Shown here: positions 12,847 to 28,104 of the stretch, piece by piece
Numbering within the stretch: the stretch's first letter is position 1
Layout of the letters: every line of letters starts with the position of its first letter
NCBI RefSeq assembly: GCF_040436345.1
Contig: NC_133237.1
Location: 27,518,735-27,582,734 of the forward strand
Direction of reading: 5' to 3'
Origin: Pagrus major
Lineage: Eukaryota > Chordata > Actinopteri > Spariformes > Sparidae
Length of the DNA stretch: 64,000 nucleotides
The notes under the pieces: model-generated
Database searches by the model: none
Told to the model about the DNA's origin: nothing
The model's input: only the letters and a program-made list of their open reading frames with translations
Position numbers and translations under genes: made by a program

Positions 12847-13305
12847 TGAGGGTGACTGGATTGTTCCCTCTGCTGTCATGGAAACAGTGTTTGTGTTGAC
12901 AGCTGTCTCTCAGAGTAACTGAGGAGGTGACTTCAGTCTGTCAGGACAAATAAACCACATGAGTATTCAGTGATACTTTTCTTCTTCTTCTTCTGAAGCC
13001 AAACCTCCGGTGATGAGGGAGGATGAGGGTCACTGTTCTGACTTTTTGTCACATTTCTGACTTTAATCTCAGAATTCTGAGTGATAATTTTGGGTGTAAA
13101 GTCAGAACTCCATTTTATTTATTGTGTTATTTTGTGACCCTCGTCCTCTTCCGTACAGTGTTCGGACATACGGAGGGAGATTACTTTACACGTTTCTGTT
13201 AAATGTTCTTGTTGCTCACAAAATGTTCAAAAACACATATTATTTCTGATTTAACAATGGAAAGTGTGAACGACTCAGTTATTTATTGTCACGTGTGGAG
13301 TTCAG

Positions 13306-13622
13306 GGGGCTGCTCAGTGGGTAGAGCAGGTAACTAGCGATCAGAAGGTCGCTGGTTCGAATCCCCTGGGCGGAACTGAGCTACATGTCGAAGTATCCTT
13401 GAGCAAGATACTGAACCCCAAAATTGCTCCTGATGTGCAGATGGCACCTTAAGTGGCACTGCCATCAGAAAGGGCCCTGTGGTGTACCCTGGCCTTCGCC
13501 CATAGAGTGACTGGGATTGGCCCCAGTAACCCCCGCAACCCCCCTGAAAGGGGGATGAGGCGGTAACATCCCCGCGACCCTCACGGGAAAAGCGGCAGAT
13601 AATGAGATGAGATGAGATGAGA
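13306..13622 (+). mobile_element. tRNA-derived SINE with 12-bp target-site duplication
   Basis: The head looks like a tRNA. It has a degenerate A box near GTGGGTAGAGCAGGTAAC and a perfect B box (GGTTCGAATCC) at about 13352-13362, both needed for RNA polymerase III. A body follows with CCTTGAGCAAGATACTGAAC, a phrase common in fish SINEs. The tail is a short GAGAT repeat. The 12-base word TGTGGAGTTCAG flanks the insert at 13294-13305 and 13623-13634. The intact duplication points to a fairly young insertion. I do not assign a family name. Confidence 0.88.
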
Positions 13623-13731
13623 TGTGGAGTTCAGCCCGTCAGCTCCTCACGTGCGATCAACTGACACAGGAAGCTAAAGATATAAGTTATCTGACAGGTT
13701 CAGTCCAAAGTTAGTTTGACATGGAGGTGTT

Positions 13732-13732
<1 letters not shown>

Positions 13733-13790
<58 letters not shown>
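13733..13790. repeat. (CA)n microsatellite
   Basis: An uninterrupted CA dinucleotide run of about 58 bases. Confidence 0.95.
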
Positions 13791-13793
<3 letters not shown>

Positions 13794-13924
13794 AGGTCAG
13801 GGTTGTGTGAAACGTTCAGCTGCTGATAAAGAAAATAAAGTAGGTCTGATGTTCTGCTCACATGAAGCTGGAGGTCGTGTGCTGCATCATTACACAGACT
13901 GTAAATACAGGGATGCACCTGTGT

Positions 13925-14755
13925 GCTGGAGAAAGTATTCAGATTACTTACCACAGTAACAGTATTGACACCACACTGTGAAAATACTCAGTATCTTAAT
14001 TAAAAGTATGTAAGTATAATCAGTTAAATGTAGTTTAAGTATAAATATCTCCGATGTGACTGTTGTTCTGTTTTATCGGGTCATTAGATGATTACAGTGA
14101 TGGAATGTAACTAAGTACATTTACTCAAGTACTGCACAATTTTGATGTGCTTGTACTTTACTTGAGTATTTTCTGCTACTTTATACTTCCACTCCACTAC
14201 ATTTATTTGACTAACTTTAGTTACTAGTTACTTTACAGACTACATGCTGCATCAGAGCTGAAGAAGCAGTTTATATTTTATTGGTAATTGGATGAAAACA
14301 CTGATTCAATAACCCAAAATAAATAAATAAATTATCAGATCTGTTGATGACCCAGAGTAACTTTACTTGTACATTTAATATCAGATACTTTAAGACTTTT
14401 ACTCGAGTACTATTCATGTGAGTTACTTTCACTTTTACCAAAATAGTAAATAGAGTATTTTTTTTTTACAACACTGGATGTGAAGGAGGAGCTTGTGAAT
14501 TTCTCCACATAATCTTTTATTTATAATTAATTTATTATATTTTCAGAGTCTGTATAAAATCATCTGTAAAGTAACTAGTAACTGAAGCTGTCAGGTAAAC
14601 GCAGTGAAGAGAAAAGTCCAACAGGTTCCTTTGAGATGTAGCGGAGAAGAAGAAATTGGCATAAATGTCACATATTTAAGTAAATGTACCTCAATTTTGT
14701 ACTTAAGTAGCTTGCAGTACTCGAGTAAATGTAGTTAGTTACTTTCCACCATTGA
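13925..14755. repeat. ACTAAGTACATTTACTC-type repeats, copy 3 and flanking fragment
   Basis: A degraded piece (about 13930-14060) is followed by a fuller copy from about 14099. That copy starts GGAATGTAACTAAGTACATT and ends near 14755 with GAGTAAATGTAGTTAGTTAC, its inverted end. It lies immediately upstream of the nupr1 promoter region. Confidence 0.65.
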
Positions 14756-14805
14756 GCAGACTCCTTCAGTAACAGTGGACACTTCAATGACACTGTTATG
14801 TTGAA

Positions 14806-14814
14806 TGATGCAAC
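14806..14814 (+). promoter_or_regulatory. candidate CEBP-ATF4 response element upstream of nupr1
   Basis: TGATGCAAC matches the CARE/amino-acid response consensus TGATGxAAx. It lies about 550 bp upstream of the nupr1 TATA box. NUPR1 is a known stress gene downstream of ATF4 in mammals. A nine-base match can occur by chance, so the functional claim is inference. Confidence 0.35.
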
Positions 14815-14849
14815 ATTTCTGCAGCTGAAAGAGGAGAGCTGAGGGAGGA

Positions 14850-15335
14850 GTGTCTGTCTGTCTGCCTGTCTCTCTGCCTCTCCTGTCTGTTTGTCTGCCT
14901 CTTTCTCTGTCTGCCTGTCTGCCTGTCTGTCTGCCTGTCTGTCTGCCTCTCTCTCTGTCTCTGTCTGTCTGTCTGCCTGCCTGTCTGTCTGTCTGTCTGC
15001 CTGTCTGCCTGCCTGTCTGTCTGTCTGTCTGCCTGTCTGTCTGTCTGCCTGCCTGTCTGTCTGTCTGTCTGTCTGCCTGTCTGTCTGCCTCTCTCTCTCT
15101 CTGTCTGTCTGCCTGTCTGTCTGTCTGCCTGCCTGTCTGTCTGTCTGCCTGTCTGTCTGCCTCTCTCTCTCTGCCTGTCTGCCTGCCTCTCTCTCTCTCT
15201 GCCTGCCTGCCTCTCTCTCTCTGCCTGCCTGTCTGCCTGCCTGTCTGCCTGCCTGTCTGCCTGCCTCTCTCTCTCTGCCTGCCTCCCTGCCTGCCTCCCT
15301 GTCTGCCTGCCTGTCTCTCTGCCTGTCTGTCTGCC
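14850..15335. repeat. long CTGT/CTGC pyrimidine-rich microsatellite upstream of nupr1
   Basis: About 490 bases of CTGT and CTGC tetranucleotides with interspersed CT runs. The plus strand is almost all C, T and G, with hardly any A. The repeat creates long open frames in several frames on both strands (up to 239 aa), all made of one repeating word; none is a gene. It ends about 25 bases before the nupr1 TATA box. Confidence 0.97.
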
Positions 15336-15360
15336 CACCTGGAGGAGGAGCGTGTCCCGT

Positions 15361-15368
15361 TATAAAAG
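15361..15368 (+). promoter_or_regulatory. TATA box of nupr1
   Basis: TATAAAAG lies 143 bases upstream of the nupr1 ATG, predicting a start near 15390 and a 5' UTR of about 110 bases. No competing TATA element is seen nearby. A TATA box suits an inducible stress gene. Confidence 0.75.
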
Positions 15369-15503
15369 CCTCAGTAAACTCTGGCAAACATCGTGTTTTC
15401 CTTCCTCGGAGTTGAAACGCTGCAGCTTCACATTTTCACTGTTTCTGTTGTTTTTCTGAAACTTGACAAACTTCACTTTCAGCAGCGGATCTCAGAGGAA
15501 GTC

Positions 15504-15819
15504 ATGAGTCACGTCGACGTGAAGAACTTGAAGCCCACCAGCTTTGAAGACGAATACTACGACCAGTACGAATATTACAACCTGACAGATAAATATGCAG
15601 GTGAGATGACGTCACTCTTCACGCTTTCAAACTCACCTGAGACGAGTTGCTTTGTCAGGATTAAAGTGTAAGTGTTGTTGTCTGTGGTCAGAGGGCTCGG
15701 CCCGGAAAGGCAGGACAAAGAAGGAGGCCAGTGAGAACACCAACAGACCCAACCCGTCCGGACACGAGCGCAAAATAGTGGAGAAACTGCAAAACAGCGA
15801 GAAGAAAGCCAAGGAGTGA
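15504..15819 (+). CDS. nupr1: nupr1, nuclear protein 1 (stress-inducible chromatin regulator p8)
   Basis: Two coding exons, 15504-15600 and 15692-15819, give 74 aa. Exon 1 encodes MSHVDVKNLKPTSFEDEYYD and the rest of an acidic, tyrosine-rich N-terminal half. The junction is in phase 1, with donor GTGAGA and acceptor GGTCAG. Exon 2 encodes the conserved basic half, RKGRTKKEASENTNRPNPSG, then HERKIVEKLQNSEKK. It matches the human NUPR1 block GRKGRTKREAAANTNRPSPG and is near the usual length (human 82). NUPR1 is a small, largely disordered nuclear protein induced by endoplasmic-reticulum and nutrient stress, and it binds chromatin and transcription cofactors. The bipartite basic stretch around residues 36-45 is the nuclear localisation signal. 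Tetrapod orthologues lie beside SGF29, as here. Whether this is the a or b paralogue of fish cannot be told. Confidence 0.97.
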
Positions 15820-15829
15820 ATTCTGAGGT

Positions 15830-17054
15830 GAGTCTGGTTCTGGTCCCGAAACCTGTGTCAAACCTGAGCCGAGTGAAAGAGCGTGTGTTGTAGTTGTGGC
15901 CTGTGAAGGTGCTGAATCATGTGAGCGGTTCAGTTTTTAAACAGACTCGGTTAATTCTTAAAATTGGAAAATCTGTGCGCGTCGTACTTTCAGAACGGGG
16001 CAGATACTTAAAATTGGCGGATTTCTTAATGAAGTTTGGTGTATGACATTTGAAAAAACGTTGGTTGGATAAATTTAAGAGCAACACAAGTGTTTTGATT
16101 CTTAATGATGACAAACTGTCTCAGTGGAGGTCTCCTTCCGCTGCCCATCCTCCACAGCGCTCCAGGATTCACAACAAGCGGTTGCTGCCAACAGGCCTCA
16201 AACAGAAGTTAACTCTGTTTGTCTCAGTAACACTGCGCCGAATTTCACATTGACTATTGTTCTTGTTACTGATGAAGTTATTTAATCATTTTATATTCTC
16301 TGTGACTTCACATATTGTTGAATACCTTAAATTGGAGAATTTTTAAATGATATTTGGCACATGGAACTTTTGAATGTTCCCATGTGTTGTTAAACAGACT
16401 TCAGTGTCACCACAGCACTTTTCCATAAACTGCCCTGTGTCTGGGCTGTGAGCGGCTGCAGCCCAGCTCTGAAAGACGTTAACTCTTTGTTCACCAGGTG
16501 CTGAACATGTGAGACTGTCTGACTGGTGATCAGTGAAGCTGCTGACTCAGTTTACCTGCGCTGCACTTTCACACATCACTTTTTACTTTAAATTGACCAA
16601 TTTCCAAATGAGATTTGGAATGTGGAACTTTAAAATGTGTTGATGGGCATATTGGAGAAGTTGCACCATGAGGGTGTTTTACTGAACCATAACCAGACTT
16701 CTTTTTTTTTTTTTTTCTAACCCAGGGCGACTCGGACGGCTTATCCTGGAAACCGACCACGGCCTCCTTGGCGACAGAAGAGACTACAGACGGCAGGAGC
16801 GTCCTGAGCTCCGATGGGCGAGGTTTCACCTGGGCGAGAAGAGGAGCCCGCAGCTGCAGCAGCCACCTGCTGACAGCAGCTCGCCGAGGCTCCTCCACCT
16901 GTTGGTGTTGAAGAGCACTCACCTGTGGTGGCGTGTACCTGCCTCCCTGCTCAGACCGGGATGGTGCACATGTGATTGTGGTGGTGGGAGACGGGTGATT
17001 TTTGATGTGGTGACAAGTTTATGATGGATTTTTAAAACTATTTTTACTATTAAA
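15830..17054 (+). other. nupr1 3' UTR intron and terminal non-coding exon (probable)
   Basis: Ten bases after the stop codon a good donor (GAG, then GTGAGT, at 15829/15830) opens a probable 3' UTR intron. A strong acceptor follows at 16725: a run of about 16 T, then CTAACCCAG. The terminal exon would run from 16726 to an ATTAAA signal at 17049-17054. A junction this close to the stop should not trigger nonsense-mediated decay. No transcript data are available to confirm the splice. The frame at 16569-16922 is antisense and has no domain. Confidence 0.5.
15900..16660. repeat. diverged local repeats in the nupr1 3' intron
   Basis: The motif CTTAAAATTGG/CTTTAAATTGA recurs near 15957, 16009, 16325 and 16587. 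Most copies are followed by ATTTCTTAATGA-like, TTTGG and GAACTTT-like words. A second shared phrase, GGTGCTGAA then CATGTGAG, occurs near 15908 and 16498. This looks like an old duplication of a ~300-base unit. The copies are poor and the limits approximate. Confidence 0.4.
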
Positions 17055-18646
17055 ACTCTTTTAAATGACTCTGTGGTCTGTTTTCCTCTCACAAGATGTT
17101 CAGTAACATTTTTACTGTTTTGGTTCATATCAAATGTTTTGAGGTGAGCAGAGTCTTTATAACTTAGACTGAATCGCCGATCAGATAATTCCTGATTTAA
17201 AATGTAAAAACAACCATTCAGTCTGAGTCAAAGCTAAAATACTGGCAACAAAAACTGCTCCAGTATCTGATTTAGAGAATCAGGGTTTATATTTCTGACT
17301 TCTGGACGCTTAAACATGAAGCTTTGTTCCATTACTGGTGGACTGTTATTTATTTTAGAGGTCTGAAGATGTTAGAAAGAAAATACATATCCAGTAATTG
17401 ACAAGAGAAATGTAAGGCAGTAAAAAATAATGTATTAAGACACAAATGCTCACAAAGTACAAGTACACTTGAGTAAATGTACTCAGTTACTTTCTGGTCA
17501 CCTGAGCTGACGACTGCTCTGAAAGTGCAGTAATTTAAGGAGGTGCTGTCCTCTGCTGGTTAGAAGAAACACTTCATCTCTGGAGGAGCAGTGGAGGTGA
17601 ACTGCTCATCTGTTAATGTGATCCTGATGTATATAAATGTGACAAACCACCGACAGTATAAAATAAAATAAGAAGATATTGAGCCTGAAAATATCCCATC
17701 AGGAACGTTTCAGCCAGAAAAACCTCAATATATCATGTAGCTTATAGTTTTTGTTTCCTCCTGCAGTTTCAGAGACGCTCTCATCATCCTGTAATAGTAA
17801 TAATATCTATAATATAGTCGTTTATATCGTTGTCTTTAGTTACGATACTTCTGGAAACACTTCTGAAGCTAACGATGGATTTTTTCAACTTCTCAGCCTT
17901 AAGATGCTTTAAAGAAACAGTCAGTGAGCCGGAGCCGTCTAACACTCACTGTCAGGCTTCAACACAACATCACTCACGTAGGCATGCACACACAGCCGCA
18001 AACATACACTCGTTAAGATATGATATGATATGGCTGGGCACTGAGGATCCAGGTGAGGAAAGCATCGTTGGGGAGCCATCCACGCCAGGAAGTCATGTAG
18101 ATCCGTGGCCACAGGAACCACCCAACCAGGACAGACGGCGGAGCCCACACCAGGCTGTGGAGGTGGCCGTGGTGCAGTGCCACCCCATCCATCCGGGCCA
18201 GGACAGCCCCCAGGGCAGCACCCCCACAGGCGGACCACACTACTCCCAGCGTGGAGGGCCCCCCGTGAGGAAAACACTGGAGCTAGAAGATAAAAAGAAA
18301 ACAGGATAAAATCAACATTAAAATAAGTTAAAAGTAGTTAGAAATATTAAGAAAGAGACTCAAAGAAAAAAGCTAAGATACCATTCTTAAAGCTGTATCC
18401 TAAAAGGTCCTAAAAGACTGAAAACACATCAGGATACAGTTCACATTTTTATTAAACATGTAAAATGTGACTTTCTTCAAAACTCTCCATGTTTAATGTT
18501 TGTTTCTCTGCAAACACATAAAAAAATACTTTCTCCACCTTCTGACATCAGTTTTAGTGATTTTTGTAACTAGTCCCAAATGTTAAAATATTTTTCCCAG
18601 AGTGTGACACACGTTGTTCCTCTGGGAGACATTAGACAATAATCTG
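17055..18646. other. intergenic region between nupr1 and mettl23 (convergent genes)
   Basis: It holds the tail of the ACTAAGTACATTTACTC repeat family at about 17455-17495 and a CG-rich block at about 18010-18300, described separately. No gene was found. It is also the junction between the two gene blocks that are separate in human. Confidence 0.6.
18010..18300. repeat. CG-rich block, probably an inserted dispersed repeat fragment
   Basis: About 290 bases clearly richer in C+G than the AT-rich flanks. It is open on the plus strand (part of a 159-aa frame from 17830) and on the minus strand. The translations are Pro/Gly/His rich without a known domain, and there are no consensus splice sites. 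I have a vague memory of similar text in other fish genomes, which would make it a transposon fragment. Family unknown. Confidence 0.35.
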
Positions 18647-20389
18647 TCACCGTCCATCGTCTCCTGTCTTCAGCGTGATGATCATCATGTAGATGCTGTG
18701 GCTGCCTGGTAGAGTCGATCCAGCCAGCTCAGGTTTATCTGCATCAAAGGTTTCCAGACGAACTTCGACGCAGTTCAGCTTCCACCTGTGGAGCAAAGCT
18801 TCGATCGACCAGTCAGCACTGAAACACACAGAGGAGGAAGAGGAGGGTTAAACCCACACTGGTTCACTGCATTTAAAGAGAAGAGTTATAAAGTGTGACA
18901 TCGTTCAGGTGTACTGGACCTTCTCTCCTGGTACGTGGTCCAGAACTGAGCTCTGGGGTTCTTTCTTAGAAGAAAAGCAACAGTGACGAGGACGTCTTCA
19001 AAATCTGAAACAGGTTACACATGTTTAACTCAGTTTTTAGATTCATACAACATGGCCTAAAGTATGTGGACACTTTGTCAAAAAGTCAAATTTGAATAAA
19101 TAAGAATGCAATGTGGCGTCCACATACTTTCGGCCACGTATTGTTCATACCGTTGTGTTTCTCTGTAGGAACAAACCTTGCGGCTCGTAGAAAACATCTG
19201 ATCCCAGGATGACGTCCAGTTTAGGAAGCAGAACGAGATCAGGTGAGATTTCCCCCCAGGTGAGACCCAACACGTCCACATCATGGAGGCCGTTCGCCTC
19301 ACAGCTGCGCCTGCAGTTCTCCAGACACAGAGGATTGTTGGTGCTGTCTGACAGGATCACCTTCGCGCCGCACCTCGCAGCCACCACACCTGGCAGACTC
19401 ACACCTGCACCGAGCTGCAGAGACACAACAGAGAGGAATGTCCACAATTCTCTGACAGGACACGTTTATCAAGAGGTGAAATGTGCTTCTTCTTCTTCTT
19501 CTTCACCTCCAGCACGGTCTTGTCTCTCAGCTCCTCTCTGCGTGTCCAGAGATACTGGGCCAGCACCACAGCACAGGGCCACACATACATCCCATACTGT
19601 GGATCCAGAACCTGAGAGTGTAGATCAGTGTTATGAAGAGAAATTATAACAGAACATAAAGGGTGTGTTGCATACCATGATACAAATGAACAAGCCTGAT
19701 TCAAGACATTAGACGGTGTATGAATAGTTAGTGTCTTGTGATATCGCCCATCATGCAGTTTGTTATTGATTTTAACATGGTCAGCCGGGGGGACGAGCAG
19801 AGGGAAGCAGGTATATTAGTCCAAACTGTATTTAAACAAATTCACCTTTATGTTCTGAATGTTTGCCGAATTAAAGACAGGAGTCTCACATATCGTATTA
19901 ATCTGTTCCTTGTTTAGCAGGTACAAACCACTTCCATAAATTACCTCATTAATTTAAATTAACCATAAACAGGTTAAAGATTAAGGCAATGCCAGCTTTC
20001 TAAATTCAGATTTTGTTTAAATCAACGTTTGTGTGAACTGGATTGTGCCGAATCGAGGTCAGGACCCAAACGCATCGTATCCAGTCTCGTTACTTTCATT
20101 TCAACAGGTGAATATTATTTATTTAAACATATTTATCTTAAATTGGCTTTTTTTCCAAGTGTTCGCAGTTTGAACACACCACAGCACCGAAACAACCGCT
20201 AGTTCACATCATAAGTTGAAGTCAGTTTTACACGAGTTAAAAGCTGATGCACCTTGAGCGCAGTGAGGACTCGGGACGCAGACACACCTCAGGTATGGAC
20301 AGGTGAAGCTCCTCTGTGCTGTTCCTGCTTTCTTCAAACCTGAACACTTTGTATGCTATGCTAGGTGTTTCAGCTCCACTGTCGTCCAT
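18647..20389 (-). CDS. mettl23: mettl23, methyltransferase-like 23 (protein arginine methyltransferase)
   Basis: Five coding exons on the minus strand: 20389-20288, 19611-19507, 19414-19177, 19004-18920 and 18818-18647. The total is 702 nt, or 233 aa. Residues 35-57 (VLDPQYGMYVWPCAVVLAQY and on) match the conserved start of human METTL23. The SAM-binding motif I is LELGAGVSLPG at residues 68-78, followed by AARCGAKVILSDS. LGLTWGEISPDL and VILGSDVFYEP are the later class I methyltransferase motifs. The C-terminus has SADWSIEALLHRW and FDADKPELAGSTLPG, also as in human. METTL23 methylates histone H3 arginine 17 in mouse oocytes and is linked to intellectual disability in human. The donor after exon 4 (GTCCAG) is weak, but the phase and protein match support it. 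It is head to head with jmjd6, as in human. Confidence 0.96.
19480..19506. repeat. short CTT repeat beside a mettl23 donor site
   Basis: A run of CTT units abuts the exon 2 donor of mettl23. On the minus strand this reads as GAA repeats just inside the intron, a purine-rich context that can affect splicing. Confidence 0.6.
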
Positions 20390-21025
20390 TGTGCCGGCTA
20401 CTACTGTATCACATTACTTTACCACATCACCAGCTATTATTCTGGATATCTGTATTGCCATTAGAATTTACTATTAACCAGTTTTAATGTTATTTATGTT
20501 GAAATCTAACGCTAGCAGCCACGCATGTGTATATTTCCGCCATCGACCGAAACACAAGAAGGACATTATAACAGCCAATCAAATCGACGTAAACGCCTGG
20601 CGGGAAGGCTTGTTCGACATCACATCCAATAAACGTTTCGCTTTGGCGGAGGCTGTAGCCAATGAGCTTTCTATTCCTTCTACAGGGGCGGGCGCTCTGT
20701 GACGCCGACCCGTTGCCTAAGCATTGTGTCTCCTGCTAGCCAGCTAGCAAGCTTTTCTGTCAGCTGTTTATGAAACTGTATCGAGCAGCCAGGTTTTAAA
20801 AGTGTTCTTACATTTGTTGGTAAAGATCTGAGGACGTGTTTAACACATAAACGATGTGTGGTGTTGTTGTCTAACCAAATATATAAGGTGAGACTGTCGG
20901 AACAGCGCAGCTAGCCGGGTGTCAGTGCAGGCTAGTGGATGTGTTTCTGTGGTAGCCCCAGGTTAGCTCGATAGCTAGCTGAGCAGCGGTAACACGTTTT
21001 CTCTTTAAAGCCACCGGGAGGAGGA
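20390..21025. promoter_or_regulatory. bidirectional promoter of mettl23 and jmjd6
   Basis: The two start codons face away from each other and are 636 bases apart. Within the interval are three CCAAT motifs on the plus strand at 20575, 20626 and 20659. A TGGCGGGAA word at about 20598-20606 resembles an E2F site. There is no TATA box. This is the usual make-up of a shared housekeeping promoter. The same head-to-head pair is known in human, so the arrangement is old. Confidence 0.7.
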
Positions 21026-26600
<5,575 letters not shown>

Positions 26601-27318
26601 CCTCCGTCCAGCCTCCGCCCGCCTCCGCCCCGACTCCTCACGCTGCTAGTCTAGCTTAGGTAAATGTCTGAACCCCTGAGTGACGGCCGCCTTAAAGACA
26701 AGATGGAGGTGTAGATGAAGGAGGAGGATCTGCTGGAGACCTGCCACCACTGTGCTTTCAACAATCTGTCTGTCCCTGTGGCTTCTGTAGTGATGAACTG
26801 ACCAGTAACAGACTGGTGACGTCATACTGGGAACTCGATGGGCTTTAAAAGTCTCTGAGCTGCTCTCTCATGCGAGTTTGGTGGGAAAATGTAGGTGATG
26901 TAATATTTTTAGTTAAAGGTGGAGACACCTTCATGATCCTCTGTAGTTTAACATGCACCAAAAGGTTCACGACAGCGGTGCGGCGATTTGATCTGGAGAG
27001 GATCACCAGCAGCCAGATATCTGAACGCTTAACGATTTTAAACCAGACTAACTTTAATTAACAAAGTCATGAAGAGTTGGGCCTCTAGCTCCACAGGCGT
27101 GAATCTGTGTAAACGTGCAGCTGAAGCTTTGAGCAGACGGAGAATCCAAAATGGAGGACGTTTAAACTTCTTCACAACAGAGACATGAGCAGCGTCTGAC
27201 ATCACCCAATCATTACTCACTGCAGGCTCATTCTGTCATCACTGACAGGTGAACTACAGAACATTGCATTCTGGGATTGTTAGCAGACGAGTGTACGCAC
27301 AGTTATGAAACACATCTC

Positions 27319-27324
27319 AATAAA
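27319..27324 (+). terminator. candidate poly(A) signal of jmjd6
   Basis: AATAAA lies about 720 bases after the stop codon, in CTCAATAAAATG. A second AATAAA at 30173-30178 could serve a longer 3' UTR. Confidence 0.5.
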
Positions 27325-28047
27325 ATGTCAGAACTTGATCAATCTGAAGATAAGAGGTTAAACATTAGTCGACTGATCGATCAGAAAATTAATTTGCAGC
27401 AGTTTAGTTTTGATTAATCATTAAAGTAATTTTTAAAGCAATTATGTCAAAATAAATCTGTTTCAGCTTCTTAAATGTGAAGAGTTTTAATGATGAGAGG
27501 AAAAGCTCTCTTATCATCAGCAGTTCAGACAGTTTATTGAACGATGTATTCGTCAGGATCAATATGTGAGAATTTTTAACTGAAAGCATTTTAAAAATTA
27601 ACCCAAATTATCAGCAGAATGTGAAGAAACAGTTTTGACGATGTGTTGAAGTAGCAAGCTAACCAGCTAACCCTCGTGCCTGAAAACCTCTTTCTCCCAG
27701 CAGCCCATAGCTCCTGTGCTAGCAGTGTAAACACCAACACTCCCTCCTGGTTGTCTGGCTAACTGCAACAGTAGCTACAGTCGTAGCAGTTACTCTGGTG
27801 ATATGCTGCCTCTGTTTGCAGAATGAACCTCTTAAAGTCGCACAATGGAACAAAAACATTGCGTCTACAGCGTGTACACTGAATCCCAGAATGCACTGCT
27901 CTTCACTTTATAAACGCCTAATGTACGTGAGATTTCAGATGCTAATGTGAAGAAGATTTTACGTCCTCCATTTTGAACTCTCTGACTCTCCGTACCCTTA
28001 AAAATCAGCTGTCAGGACGTCTTTTTTGATGGTTCACACTGCTCATG

Positions 28048-28049
<2 letters not shown>

Positions 28050-28102
<53 letters not shown>
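28050..28102. repeat. (CA)n microsatellite
   Basis: A pure CA dinucleotide run of about 53 bases. Confidence 0.95.

Positions 28103-28104
<2 letters not shown>

Larger units (their letters stand above)
9991..13293. other. intergenic region upstream of sgf29
   Basis: This lies between the divergent genes sgf29 and nupr1. It contains a MITE-like copy at 10081-10560 and fragments of the same repeat near 12125-12185. There is also a trinucleotide-type GATGAC/GATGAT tract at about 12787-12846. The open frames here are short, lack domains and have no splice support, so I call no gene. Confidence 0.55.

Noticed and set aside
13306-13380. Functional tRNA gene
   Set aside because: The head resembles a tRNA and the B box is good, but the cloverleaf does not close. 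It is fused to a ~240-base body with a simple-repeat tail and flanked by a target-site duplication, so it is a SINE.
14668-15415. Open frames of 171-239 aa on both strands made of DRQTDRQ or CLSVCLPVC words
   Set aside because: Pure artefacts of the CTGT/CTGC microsatellite; every frame on both strands stays open.
17830-18309. 159-aa plus-strand frame before mettl23
   Set aside because: Pro/Gly/His-rich without a domain, confined to a compositionally distinct block and also open on the other strand; more likely a repeat fragment.
19209-19649. Plus-strand 146-aa frame over mettl23
   Set aside because: Antisense to two clear mettl23 exons, with no domain.
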